Shown here: positions 44,432-57,399 of the stretch, piece by piece
Position numbering within the stretch: position 1 is the first letter of the stretch
Layout: the number at the start of each line of letters is the position of its first letter
NCBI GenBank assembly: GCA_907163375.1
Contig: CAJQUW010003469.1
Span: 124,001-188,000, forward strand
From: Prostheceraeus crozeri
Lineage: Eukaryota; Platyhelminthes; Polycladida; Euryleptidae
Direction: 5' to 3'
Length of the DNA stretch: 64,000 bases
Position numbers and translations under genes: made by a program
Notes under the pieces: model-generated
Told to the model about the DNA's origin: nothing
Database searches by the model: none
Seen by the model: the letters and a program-made list of their open reading frames with translations, nothing else

Positions 44432-44957
44432 GAGTTATTTAGACATTAACATTTAGATGTATTCGTCCGATAATTTGAGAAACAGCTCATCATTAAGAAA
44501 GCAGATAACTTTAATCATGTCGGTGAATCAATCCCTTGATGCCATCGCGCTTTTCGGATGAATCGAACTCGTCTGCAGTGGATACTGCTACTTCTATTGA
44601 ACATTTTTCGTTCATTGATTTCACATGATTTGTTGTGCATTAGTGCATTATTACAACTGAATACACTTGGTGGATCTTTTAGTCTTAAAAATCGTGCCTT
44701 TCTTGTCATGAAAATTCCCCTCGACGGCCAACGTTTCCGGCAGATTCGAATACTTTTTATTATTGTGACAGTATTAGGAACACGATCAATGCAACGTTTT
44801 CCATGAAGCGTTTTTCCTGGGAAGTAAAATACTGAGATATAGGGAATGCCATTCAATTTATAATTGCTCCTGTGAACACTGCATTTATTCATTATCAGGA
44901 ATGAATGAAGTAACTTTGACCCTGCTTTGACAATGCAAGATTAATTATTTACACGAA

Positions 44958-45008
44958 ATTGGTAAAGCTTCATTTTACAATACGAGTATTGTAAAAAGCT
45001 TTGCCAAT
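44958..45008. repeat. Short perfect-looking hairpin
   Basis: Arms of 23-26 nt (ATTGGTAAAGCTT... against ...AAGCTTTGCCAAT) separated by a 3-nt GAG loop. It lies just left of the Crypton-like element. Confidence 0.7.
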
Positions 45009-45123
45009 GAGTGTATGTAATTTTATTCTATGCATAGATATAAGAAATTATGGCCATTGGAAACTTCTATGGTCATGTAGAAATCTCTTGCTCACTGGAT
45101 TTGTCAATCCGAACTTGTGATAT

Positions 45124-46138
45124 TTGAAATTTGATTCAAGAATCATAATAAAGGCTGCTACTCAAACAGACAGGCAGAGAGCGCTAAAACAGGTTATCAT
45201 GAAGCGATCAGCCAGCGAAATTATTGAAAACTTAACTCCACGTGCAAGTGCTAAGCTCTACAATAATGCGTGGGATTCTTTCATCAGATTTTCCGAGAAA
45301 GAAGATAAACCAACAGAAAGTGACTTCATCGAATACTTCGACTACATACAGCGTGAGAAAAATATGCTCCAACCAGTTTGTGGACATTTTATTCAATGAT
45401 TAACAACAAATTTCAAGGTTTATATGGAGAAAAGCTTCAGAAGTTTCCACGTTTAACATTATTACTGAAATCGTTTGAAGCAGGTCATCAAAGAAAAACA
45501 TCAAAATTCTTTACAAAAGAAGAAATTGATACTTATTTAACTGACGCATTAGATGAAAAAGAAAATATACATAGGAAAGCTGCCCTCGTTGTTGGATTTT
45601 ACGGTGGATTACGATGCGCAGACCTTGTTAATATAAATTGTGATGACTGCGAGTTTAGTGAGACCACTGGAATGTGGATCACATATAAAGTCAGCAAACA
45701 AAGGGGAGAGGAAATACGCAACAAATTCAATATTCCTCTCGAGTATTGCAATTATCTGGAGGCATATGATAATGAACTGAGTAGATTTAATGTGGGAAGT
45801 GAAAGGATGTTTAAAACATATCGTGAGAGAAAAGATGGTACATGGTACTATACGAAGCAGTCGATGGGGATACATGCACTGCGAAAAATCAGCTGCCATG
45901 TAGCGGGATTTCTTCAACTACCGGAACCCGAAAGGTATACCGGACATTGCTGCAGCGAATAAGCTCGCAGAGGCTAACGTTTCCTCAGTTGCTATGAAGC
46001 AGCATTTCAATTGGACATCGGAGAACACGGCAAGAAAGTATCTTGAAAACACTGACGCTTCCAAGTTAGAAATGTCCAAAAGAATGGCAGGTGGATCCGG
46101 TAGTGGCACCGAGAATCTCTCCCAAGAACATTTATTTT
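45124..46138 (+). pseudogene. Crypton-like tyrosine recombinase, decayed
   Basis: Two overlapping frames (45,124-45,399 and 45,378-45,962) are followed by a third to a stop at about 46,138, so there are about two frame changes. The protein has a SAM-like N-terminal part. It then shows the catalytic landmarks of tyrosine recombinases: the arginine in GFYGGLRCADL, HALRK (HxxR) after a GIH lead, HFNW, and the nucleophile tyrosine in ARKYLENT. Cryptons are DNA transposons that carry only such a recombinase. No reverse transcriptase is nearby, which argues against a DIRS-type element. A 16-bp inverted repeat (TTTTATTCTATGCATA at 45,021-45,036 and its complement at 46,465-46,480) may mark the element's ends. 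Confidence 0.7.
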
Positions 46139-46358
46139 GAAAACTGTAACCATGTTATCGTTAACCTTTGAACTGTTTTCTTGTCAAAGTAACAAGAATA
46201 AGTGATGAATATATATGTTTGCATTATTTAAAGTATTTTTCTTTGACTAAAAGGGTGTTTAACAAGACTACACTATTTTTGTAAATGGGTACAACGGGAT
46301 TAAATTAAGACTACTAAGATAATAAAAACAACGACACAAATCGTATAACTTGTTTTTT

Positions 46359-46420
46359 CTCCATGAACTGTAAAGTGGTCTCCATGAACTGTAAAGTTGT
46401 CCATGACCTGTAAAGTGCTA
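46359..46420. repeat. Three ~21-bp tandem repeats
   Basis: CCATGAACTGTAAAGTGG and two close variants follow one another (46,360, 46,381 and 46,401), and the last runs into the palindrome GTAAAGTGCTACTTTAC. Probably part of the Crypton 3' region. Confidence 0.6.
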
Positions 46421-46480
46421 CTTTACATCAACACTCTATGAATAGTAAAATGGGGATGTCTATGTATGCATAGAATAAAA

Positions 46481-49400
46481 AATCCAAAACTTTCCTGCTT
46501 TAGCATGCATAAGCATGTAGAATTTGAACTATCCTATCTCTGCAACAGGCCTTCGAAGCTCTCCCGCGGAAAGCGTAATTCTGCCTCCTGTACAATTATA
46601 GATATCTAGACCTCCTTGCTACAGGCACTCATAGATCATTTGTTTTTTTCTATTTCTGTGCTTTACTTTTAATTTCGAAAGCTTTTTGTATGTGCCACAT
46701 TAGAACTTCTATGTTGCATTTCCTGGGGAAGATTGTTTTTATTTTGCAACCCTGTATGTAAACCGATTGAAACCGCCTCAGCATACTATCTTGTAACCCC
46801 TATAGTAGTATTTAGGAAATTAGGACAAATTCCTGTCAGCTAGAAATAGTGAAATTAAATTAAATAAAACTTTTAGAGATATTAGCTATCATTCCATTAG
46901 GATCAGGTTACACAACAGTCCAGCAGTCCAAAGTCGATCAACAAGTAAATTCACGTGAACATACAACGTGAGCAAACAAACGTGTAGTTACAAAACTATT
47001 GGGATTGACGTGGGCAGAAGAAAAGACAAATGAACAGATGGCGGAACAGCCCGCGCGTGGAGACCAAAAACAATCTCATGGCCAATGCAAGCGAGCAGGA
47101 TCATTACGAAACCATCATTCAAACAAGCAAGAAGAGGATATATAAACGGCGGTGCCGACGACCAAACAACAACGACATTGAGTGACGACTGCGTTGAAGT
47201 AACAACATTTGACTAACTTTGTAACTCTGCTCCCTATCTCTTGAAGGTGAGACACAGAGTTGCTAACCATCTTTTTAATTAAGTTTCCGCTCCCGGTTAC
47301 GGTGAGACTCGGAAACCCTTTTATGCCATTGTCCAAAATTGTGTTCATCTTGATTAATTGGATCTTACTTTCACCAGTTGTTGTTTTATTCAACACTATC
47401 AGTTTGGGATTGCAGTCATAGGTTAGTAAATATTGGGACCGTAATATTGAGGTACAGTTAAACCTTAATATTACAATCTTATAACGCCGTGGTTCTACTA
47501 AACATTTCAACAAATGTATACAGTAAGTACATGTAGGTACACGTGCAAGTTTAGCCAATTTATGACATATTGTACGACGCATGGATACATCGTACTTAGA
47601 AATCGTTATTTTTTCCTATGAATGAAAGTCATTATACTGCCAATAGGGTCATATTGCCATGATTCAAATATAAAAGAAGAGCTTCTGTAATTAGTTAGAC
47701 GTATTAACTTTTCACTATCCACATAGATTTCATAATATAAAATATAATTTCTTAGTAGTAAACAAATCAGTTGTGTACAATGTATGCACTTATGTCATGG
47801 AAAGACATGACCACTATACATAAAACATCAGTCCTTATACACGCTTAAAAGTACAGAAAACTGTTTAAAAGCATGTCGCTGCCTTTTAAATTTGGTAACC
47901 CTCGACATCTCTTGCAAACCACTACTTGCAACCCAATTTGGTTGCCCACCACTGGTGTACTGGATGCATGGTTCACGACTGCAGGAAAGCAGAATGTAGC
48001 CTGTCGGAGAGCTCCCACTTGTTGACTGCATCTTAAGGTCATCTTCTTGGTGTGGTTATCCCAAATGAGTCTATCGTTGATTTCTTGAATTCTTCAAGCT
48101 GTTGTTATCCGAGGTAAATGGGAAGATGCTTGTCGGTTTTTGTCCCGCGCTCAGCTGTTGTACATGAGTATCTAACCGGAGACTGAAGATGTAAAAAAAC
48201 TGAACAGCTTGATTCCTGAATATCTCAATCACGGGATAATATATTTCTCCAATTTTCATACTTGCAAATAGCAACTGTAGCAAATGGCAAGCTCGAGTTT
48301 ATTATTAATTTAATTCTCGAAATTTAATCGCAAAACCGCATCATTCGGTTACTGAAAAGTGAAAATAGCGTTGACGATTATATTGGCCCAGGTATCTGTT
48401 GTGTGTGAACTTAGGGCAGCTTTGTCTTCTTCAGTTTTTCCTACTTCAGGCGGAATTCGGCTATATAATTCCAATCCCGGGAGTTTGACATTCTTATCCC
48501 ATGATTGGAATCCCTAAACACGAGCTATAGAAGATGTCCTGAAGTACGTGTATCCGAAGTTTTGTGATTTATTTGGATTTGCGAATTTTAGACAAGCTTG
48601 AAAGCGTGAGGGACAACTGACATAAGAGTCTGCCCATCATTTAGATGATGGTTGCTTTTCCCCAAGCAGATCTAAACTGTTAAGACAGAAACTCGTGCTT
48701 CCACTTTCATATTTTGTTTCCATGAGCCACCTAGACGAAACCACACTTCCACCAATTGATGCATTCATTAATGATTGGAAAGGCTCATGATGTTCAGAGG
48801 GGAGAACGAGCTCACACAAAGAACATATGATATTATTGGTCGTATGTAGAGTTAGATGCAACTTATTAGATACCGTTTCCGAGGCACTTCGAGTCATAGA
48901 GAAAGTATATTTAGGTAGAGTGGCAACTCAGCATTTATTAAATCCCCAAATTGGGTACCTAGTCGCTTCGGAGTCGTCCAGAATGGCGTCGGATTTGTTC
49001 AGCCTCTCATGTGCAGCTGCATTCAAACGGACCAGTGTAGCATGTGAGGTACAACGAACGACCTCACATTCCACGTCACCATCTTTCACTTCTTATTTCT
49101 ACCATTATGATTTCGCTTGATGACGACCCGGACAGTCTCATTACTGTTACTGCCGGACGCAAATCTACCTTTTTGATCAGACGCAGAATCGGTGATCCTT
49201 CCACGGAAAGAGCCTGTCTATCAACTCGTTGGTTTCTAAAGTGTGTGGTCGTGTCTCCGCTGATCTCTCTCGCTGGTTTGTGATTCTTCGCGATAACTTC
49301 GGTCTCCGTGCTCCGTTTTTCTTCGTTCTTTCTGGATCGGGTGTGTTATTGGACTCTTGTATTGTGGTCGTCGTTTCTGCTCGGTTTCTCCGTTGCTCAA

Positions 49401-49502
49401 ATTCATAAATAGGAATTTACGTCGCTTCCTCGTCTGATTCGTGTTCATCGGCACTTCTCTCACAGTTGTTAGCGTGTTGTTCCCGTGCTGTGTGCCAGTC
49501 AA
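46481..49502. other. Gene-free stretch with one promoter-like site
   Basis: No supported gene. AGGATATATAAACGGCGG at about 47,138 looks like a TATA box, and GAAGGTGAGAC at about 47,243 looks like a donor; this could be a host promoter or a solo repeat of a retroelement. The open frame 49,101-49,283 (DDDPDSLITVTAGRKS) is unrecognised. Confidence 0.3.
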
Positions 49503-50068
49503 TTTTTACTCCCGCCAAAATTTACTCCCCAGTAAATTTTTCCTAGGATATTTTTATTCCCCAGTAAATTTTGCATAGGAAATTTTTACTCCCCCAGTAA
49601 ATTTTTCCTAGGATATTTTTACTCCCCCAGTAATTTACAGCGGAACCAATCTGACGACTTTGGAGTTGGAGATATGAGATAGAATTTCACAATTCTGATT
49701 GCAGATTCGTTCTTAGGAACCTCAAATTGATGGGACTAGCATGAATTGAAGAAAACAGTAGTCAGTAACAAAAAATGGTTCCGCTAACTTCACAAACTGA
49801 CTTCCAAAAAAGTAAAATCGCAGTAAAATCGCATTTACTGAGCAAAAACTGGTTTTTTGTGGGATAACAATGACAGATTTGAAATCAGCGAGTCAAACTG
49901 CATCGGATAGGCTAAATTTACTAGGGAGTAGAATATTCTAGGCCAAATTTACTGGGGGAGTAAATTTTGTCAGGGGGGAGTAAATATTTCCTAGGCAAAT
50001 TTTACTGGGGGAGTAAAAATTTCCTAGGAAAAATTTACTGGGGAGTAAATTTTGTCAGGGAGTAAAAA
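49503..50068. mobile_element. Foldback/MITE with ~140-bp inverted arms
   Basis: Both arms consist of imperfect repeats of TTTACTCCCCCAGTAAATTT and TTCCTAGGA. The left arm (49,503-49,635) is the complement of the right (49,905-50,068). An inner pair, AGCGGAACC (49,639) and GGTTCCGCT (about 49,784), is also inverted. No coding capacity. It directly abuts the LINE fragment to its right. Confidence 0.75.
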
Positions 50069-50069
50069 T

Positions 50070-50710
50070 AAACTGTTACACCGGGCGACTTGGTGCGATC
50101 ACATTGATAATATCGTCAGAACAGCATCCCGCAGACTGTATCCCATTCGTATACTCAAACCCTGCATATCATCTGATCAGTTAAAGACTGTATACTATGC
50201 AACAGTTCGCTCACTATTCGAGTATTGTGCCCCACTATTTCAAGGTTTATCTAACACAGACGCCAATCGCCTTGAGCGTGCTCAAAAACGATTTCATAAA
50301 GTGATATGTACCGATTGTGAATGTGCTGGAAATTGTATGGCCTCTCTGAACCAGAGACGAGACACTTTATCTCAACGATTTCTTAGAGCCGTCATGAAGC
50401 CAAATCATATATTGAACAAGTTGTTGCCGGAGAGATCGGTATCAGGCCGGTTCATACTGCCAGTTCGGAGAACTTGTCGACGCGGAAATTCATTCTTTTT
50501 GAAAGCTTGCAGCTGTTATAATCATGAGCATCAACGCAGTTAAAGTTAATTACTTCTCTACATATTCTTTTGTGTATTTTCGATACTTTCCCCAGTACTT
50601 TTTCATGTTCAAAGACATCACTTGATCTTTTGTATGACTTCCATGTAAAAACCGATTTCCATTCATTGAGAAATATACGCATTTTATTATTACTATTATT
50701 ATTTAATGTT
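50070..50710 (+). mobile_element. LINE fragment, C-terminal reverse-transcriptase region
   Basis: The open frame from about 50,085 to 50,543 encodes the thumb and end of a Jockey/CR1-like reverse transcriptase: HIDNIVRTASRRLYPIRILK, LKTVYYATVRSLFEYCAPLF, LERAQKRFHKVI and LNQRRDTLSQRF. It ends with an ATT-rich microsatellite (about 50,683-50,704), the typical LINE tail. The 5' part is missing and begins at the foldback element. It is closely related to the fragment at 57,400-58,255 (RRLYILRILKRFIS). Confidence 0.8.
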
Positions 50711-50943
50711 TGTAGGACATTCCGATCCTAGGTAATATCCATCTCATTTGGATGAAACTGTCAGCCATCACCTTTAACTCAGAAAGTCTTCTGCCTTCCA
50801 TAAGGAAAGATCACACCGTTTATTTCAAGAAATTCATCGCAGTACGATACTGCGTCCTTGCTGACCAACATCAGGGGTAAGGACGGCTTTGAGTCGCCGT
50901 GTACTCGCGTACCGTCCAGGGGTAATTCGAGGAGGATGCAAGG

Positions 50944-51641
50944 CAGGGATGGGGAGTCCCATCATTTTGATAGGACTCCGACTCCGGTTGGCAAGTATAT
51001 ATAGCCTAGTTTTTTGAAAAAAAAGTGGTAACCTACATCATAGATCATTATTGGCTTACCTAAACATGTCTTTAGTGATCATTGCTGCATCAATTATCAA
51101 TCATTTTCGATGAAAGTTTATCAAATGTCGCTTTAAGTTAGATGCATGCGACTCGGCTCCTCCCATCTTCTTGATGTGTGCTTCACACGGTTTTTCTCCA
51201 GTCTCCACCAGGCAGGAAAATCCCCCATGCTTCTCCAAAAAAAAAAATATGAGTACATTTTCGATTTTAATATGCGCTTTGAAGGAGAGATCACACACGA
51301 TTAACGTGAGGATAAGAGGCAATGTTTTCAAACAGACTAGTATTTCATTTTTGTCTCTGACGTGACCTTTGGTCAGAGACAAAAATCGAAGCTAGGAAGG
51401 CTTATCTTCTCTACTAAATCACAGTGAAAAGACAATCCTTTTTTCATTATCACGGTTCATTCCGTCAACTATTACAAGCTTTGCATGCAGCAGTGTCTCT
51501 GTACTTTTGTTTGACGGAGAAAGTTGACATCAAGACAGTGACAGCTATGCATGATGATAAATAACTTGTTTGTATTATATTTCGCATCTAGTTATAAGCC
51601 GGAGTCCTACCATTTGATAGGACTTCGACTCCGCATCCCTG
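50944..51641. mobile_element. Non-autonomous hAT element with perfect 8-bp TSD
   Basis: The ends CAGGGATGGGGAGTCC and GGACTTCGACTCCGCATCCCTG are inverted relatives, and ATGCAAGG flanks both sides (50,936-50,943 and 51,642-51,649). It is 698 bp. The minus strand keeps a BED-finger-like end, HASNLKRHLINFHRK (within 51,101-51,220), preceded by a cysteine-containing part, so it is a deletion derivative that retained the DNA-binding finger of its transposase. Confidence 0.9.
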
Positions 51642-51649
51642 ATGCAAGG

Positions 51650-53928
51650 CGAACGGGGCGAAACAGAGAAACATGTATCTACACACACCAAATCGCATAC
51701 ACGCAGTCCTAACGTTCTTAGCTAGAAATGACCTAGGCAGTGACGCTTATTACCTATATCTACATCACTCAAAATATGAATGCTAGAAAAATGAGGACTT
51801 CGAAGATAATTAATGAGAAAGAAGCATTTCTATCTCATGTTGATAGCTCTTTCAATCTGTCAAATAACTGGGTGCACACGGAGGCATCATAGAAATTGCT
51901 GCTGATGTTGTTTTATCTTATCTGTCTTGGGGGATGGAAGGCTTCACATCGAAACTATAGGAAGCGGCTCACTTAGTGACTGAATAGATGAAGTCAGATC
52001 AAGCTGCTGACATCGCTACACTTAAAGGTTGTCGTCTCAAACTCAAAAAGTATATGTACGATTTCCATTTCTTTTACATGCGGGTATGAAATATTCCCAA
52101 CTGCTTGTATCTGAAGTTTTGTAGTTTTGTGACGATTGGTTCTTTTTTGTGGATGCGGTACAAAAAGAAACGAAAGTAGAGTGTGAGTGTGACGCGGTTG
52201 CAGGTCAGTAATCTTGAGAAGGACGTTCCCGACATAAACATGCACAAGTAAATGACGTGACTGAGAATCTGATTGTGAACTGGATACAATTTTCGGTTGT
52301 GTCACTGTGTGTGCGTGTTTGATGGGGTTCAAGAGAGTCTTCTACAGCTTCACTGATAAAAGCATCCTACCTCTTCATGGGCTCAGAAATGACCAGGCAT
52401 GTCTTCATTCGCATGTGAACCTGCTTGCTTCATTGTGCTATGCCACTATTCAGAGGGTGTAATACATTCATCGTTAGTAGCTCATCAGAGAATAGTTTGC
52501 AGCATGCAACAAAATCAACATGTCATATCTTCATTAGAGGTGCATCGGAAACAATATTGCGGGATACCTGAGTCATGGAATTTTCATGACTGATTGAAGT
52601 TGAAAAGACATACAATCACGGAAAACTCCCAAAATTTTCCCAATGGCATCCGCTGATATTATAAAAGTCTTGTAATTTGCAATTCCGCTAGCGCTATGAC
52701 ACTGCTATGCTCAATTATTTAGATTCGGTACTGCAATTTCAATGTTGATGCTAGTATGATTGTTGCCTGTCCTACATACTCAGTGCAGTTCGTTGACCAA
52801 TTTATGATCGACAAGCTTGCGGCTCAAAATTTCTGTCGGCCCACCTCCGCTAGTAAAATAGTCTTATTTACCTAACCAATGATCAATTCCCATTCTTATT
52901 TCAATGTGCACACTCATGTACATTCTTGATTGTCATCTTGACAATGTTGTCTTAGCACTGATACTGCACTTTCAGCGAAAAGCAATTGTTTCTGGTTGAC
53001 TAACAATATCACGAGCTGATCGAAAATCCGCATATCTCGATAATAATCACCATCAAACTGAACAAGATGTTACAGTCACAGAATTAGACCAGAATTAGAA
53101 ACAGAAGAAGAGATGACCTGTCTAATTCTGTGTTTACAGCAGATCAAATAACATTTTCCAGCAATTTTTCAGTGTAAATTTTATTCAACCAGTAACGAGG
53201 ATCGGTAGAGTAGAGGGATTAGTAGAGGGAGTAGCTGGATTATGGCAAGCACAATAGAGAAGGATCGACGCTGAAAGTGATGATGGTTGTTTGCGTACAC
53301 ACGATTTCTGTCTGACTGCTATTGTCGCCTATCACCTATAAGCAGCTACGCTACACAAGTGCTTTGTTGTGTCACTTGCAGTTATCTTGTATGATAAATT
53401 CGTCACTGACGATGTTATGAATTCATCTGACGAAAGAATGTCATATGTTTTGCACCGTGTGGAACCATATCCTGAAACAGTTCCATATTCTACTGATCTT
53501 AGATGTCGAATATTCTTTTTTACGTCTAGGAACAGCCCCTTTCTCATACACAGTCGTGAAAATGCTGATCAATAGAATGAGCACAGGAGCAATTGGTTTA
53601 TCAACAGGAAATGTGAAAATTGGATTTAGTCTAAAGGTATATCAAAAGCCGAATATTATTTTTGAACTCTTTTGAATATCTGCATCTAATCGACTTTCTG
53701 TGGGTTCTGGATAATGTTTTGATGATAGGTTTGGATCAAGCTTAAGTTGCCCTCCATGGATAAAAGTGGAACCGTGGATAGAAAGGATTTACCAATGAAA
53801 ATCTCGCCGTCCCTATCTACCCTGTCTCTAGGGCTAAACATGGTTTCTTAAACGATCCTTTACAGATCCATTGTCAAGTAGTATTACTGATTCATCTTCC
53901 GAATTTTGACGTTGTTAGTTCTGCATGA
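51650..53928. other. Gene-free stretch
   Basis: Only short open frames without domains. A local repeat of TAGAGGGA(T/G)TAG occurs near 53,212-53,235. No gene supported. Confidence 0.4.
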
Positions 53929-54259
53929 GCTGAATGAAAGTGCAACTGCGCTCTTCGCTTACGCGGATACATATATTCTTGTTTTGTGCTTATCAAGATT
54001 CTGAGAATTTCGCGATTATCTTCCATTCTCGTGCATGAGCTTCCAAGATAGGTTTAGTATTTTTTACATATTACATTTGTAACATAACATTTCATTCTAC
54101 AGTTGCTGAATGAAAGCACAACTGCGCTCTTCGCTTACGCGGATACATATATTCTTGTTTTGTGCTTGTCATGATTATAAGAATTTCGCGATTTTCTTCC
54201 ATGCTCTTGCATGATCTTCCAGAATAGGTTTAGTATTTGTTTACATATTACATTTGTAA
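53929..54259. repeat. Two tandem ~176-bp repeats
   Basis: Units begin with GCTGAATGAAAG at 53,929 and 54,105 and share ACTGCGCTCTTCGCTTACGC and TTTACATATTACATTTGTAA. Identity is high with few differences, so it is a recent local duplication. Confidence 0.85.
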
Positions 54260-57200
54260 TACCCTCGGCTTGAAATGCTTGAGTTTCCGTTTCTTCTTTT
54301 AAGTGCTAATGGATCATAGTCATAATTGATAACATCTGTGAAATGCGCATATGTGAAAGGTGCTGATTGGAGACCTCTGCATTAGTCAAATGATGACGTA
54401 AACCTGCAGAACAAGAGAAGCCGGTTGTCCATGGGATGGCACAATGATTGCATGGGCTAAAACTTGTTTGTTGTCAATTGTCTTTTTTGGCGTAGTTGTT
54501 GGCAATAAATGTTTACAATCATTATCTGGTGATTTTGTAGTTCGATTCTTTGTGTGACTTATTCTACAGTGGTTGCTAATGAGAAATGAGCTTAACGTAA
54601 ATGGACAAAGCCTTTCAAACATCCTATGCAAGATATGAATTAGTCAGAACATGAATTTCCAGGAAGGATGTGACAAGAAAACATCAAGGTCAGATACATC
54701 AGATAGAAGTTCAGCAGTGATGGGCTGCATTTAATTCGTTACTATCTTTTTGAATTAACATGAACATGGAAGAAGTCATTTCGTCAAATATTTATGTTTG
54801 TGACTTGTCTAGGCCAAATTGACCTTTACCCATTCCGATTGATTCCTCGAAGAACCAACACCTCTGCTTATAAATCACTCTAATTGGACGGATAATTCTT
54901 AAAATTCTTCGTCATTGCTGATACTAGTATGCGCACTTTTGACTGAAGAATCGATACGTTATTCATCGACAGTGCGCATTCCTTGCTGCTGTCACACATC
55001 CAATAACAACCATAGAAATGCATCGATTTAATCCACGCGCAGCAGAGCTATCAACTGGCTGAACTCTCATACATTCATACAACTGAACAACACGGCTGCA
55101 AGCTACAGCGTCGGTGAGAGAGAGACAACCCACCAAGCATTGACACAAGGCATAGATCTAAATATAGAGCGCTTTACACTGCGTTGAGTTTGCGCATTCT
55201 CTTCACTGCCACACGCCTGCAGTCGCCAATTGTCACGCAGTTTATTAGAAATGAAGTCGTAGTGCAAGCCTTATGTCTTTGCTTATGCAATGGTAAATGT
55301 AATGCTTGGAATGAGGGAGAGCTCATCGATCGATGAACAGAAAACAACTTTGTAAATGTGAAATAATTGACCAATAGCCATTCCATTTTGAAGTGCTTCA
55401 GCTTTTCTACGCAACAAAAATTTAATGATTAAAAGTTACATAATAATCATAAATAACATAATTTCAATTGAAAATTGATTGGATGTGCATCGGTGAAAAA
55501 TCGGAAAACAGTTGTTTCCTCGATGCTGTTCATTTCAAATACCAATAAACAGCATCGAAGAAGAAACTGTTTTCCCCATAATCTCAATAATTATTTAAAA
55601 CGTCTCATTAGTGTTACAGGTTTAATGTTAAGATGTTCAAAAATTTCTGTCTCGCACATCTTATGTCATTTATCCTGTGATGCCACACAGTATTTCAAAG
55701 CAGCATAATCATGCATACGCATTAAACAAGCGCGCACAAGCAGCCGATCTACTTCACGTTTTACTGTACATGAACATGCATTGATGAATTCGTGATACTG
55801 AGAGCTTATCTACATTCAACGAACGATATATTGACGGTATTACAGTTTGACCGTACAACAAGTGAGAATACAAACATAGAAATCAACAGGATCATAATAT
55901 GAACTAGAATGGACTGTAGTTAAAAGAAAGAAAATCTAGAATGGACGATGAGAGAATGACCATGCAACATTAAAAGAAAGGGATCTTATCCGTTAAACCT
56001 CCACTAGTGTAATTCCTCGAAATCAAAATAGTAGGCCCCACCACTCATGAAAACTCCAATAATCAAATCTAAGGCACATTTTCGTTACTAACCTATGAAG
56101 GAGGACGAAATGAAGTGCATGTATGACCCTTTGTCTCCAAGAAAATTAACCGTTTCAGACAGCGTTTGAATAGAAGTCAGGCGAAGCAATTAGACTGGTA
56201 CAATCCATGTGCAATCCTATAATTATGTGAGACATCATCGTGCGAGCAGAAGTTTATAGGGACATTCGGTAGAGAGGAATCGATTGTTTGACACTTAATT
56301 AATTTTTGCAGTGACATAAAGCTGGTCAGAAATCAGGCAATGAAAAGTGGCAAGTGCCAAATATTTAACGGAACAGACCCAATGAAAAAATCACGTGATA
56401 AACAATGAATGAAACAAACGTGAACGTGAACATGATAGACAATGAATGACATTCGCCATTTTTCGCTAGAGAACAACAGTGACACAATCGACGGTAGTCA
56501 AGTTGATTTAAATGGTATTTTGGAAATTCTATATGATTGTGTGAAACATTTCTTTCGTAAAGAGCGAATTGTATTCTGCTGATTATGCTGATGCCACTAG
56601 GCCTAATTTCTGTCAGTCAGACTTATATGAGTTATTCAAATCAATTTTACATAATTCGTCTATCTTTCTTATGCCAGCATGATTGATGAAGAACAGTATG
56701 CGGTGCACGACAAAGAGAAAGTTCTAAGAATATTATGTTAAGATGACCAAGCCACTTGGTTATACTGCTTTGCGCAGGCCTACTTTGACTGATGTGTGGT
56801 ACTTCTGCTTTATCCCTCACCAACCCTTCTCCCAAATGCCTCTATTGTTCTTGGAACGATTAATCTTATTCAATGATCATCAAACTTGCTGAAAGAATTT
56901 TCCAGGTTATAAGCAATACGGGCATATAATTTGAAGTCAATTCAATATGATGATGCTGATGATGACGATGATGATAACTTCATTCAACCTCACGGACTAC
57001 AAGTGACAATCGGCAAGAGCACGACAAAGAAAATACAAGTGACATACATGCATATCAATGCAGCAACGTTAGAAAAGCACGAATCACGAATTTGGGCAGA
57101 ATTCAACAAAGGAGGATGAGAAGCGCTTTGTTCGGGCGAAGGGACGTTTCAGGGTACCTGTATGGCGTGCTCGGGTCAAAGACCCTGTTACATCAAGCTC

Positions 57201-57399
57201 GCAAAGCGGATGATGGATTTCCGAGTCGATTTTTGTGATAGAGATTCTGGCAGATCTTGTCAGAAACAGTCGGATGACACATGAAAGTTGGTATTGCTAA
57301 TGATCCCGAAACAGCTCCATTCGAATAGGTCAAGAATGCTGACTACTCTAGCAGAGATGTTGGAGAAAACAGGATGAGCGCAAAACCGGACTGATCGAC
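54260..57399. other. Gene-free stretch
   Basis: No supported gene. The open frame 56,931-57,119 contains a GAT-microsatellite-encoded run of aspartates and is not convincing. A hairpin at 55,503-55,575 is listed separately. Confidence 0.4.
55503..55575. repeat. pre-miRNA-like hairpin (73 nt)
   Basis: Arms of 28 nt (55,503-55,530 and 55,548-55,575) pair except for about four central mismatches, with a 17-nt loop. Arm length, central mismatches and loop size match animal microRNA precursors. There is no evidence of expression, and either strand could be transcribed. Confidence 0.4.

Noticed and set aside
47100-47350. Possible LTR of a retroelement
   Set aside because: A TATA box and donor-like sites exist, but no paired copy, no clear TG...CA ends and no primer-binding site were found.
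56931-57119. Acidic protein gene
   Set aside because: The aspartate run comes from a GAT microsatellite, and no other coding signal is present.
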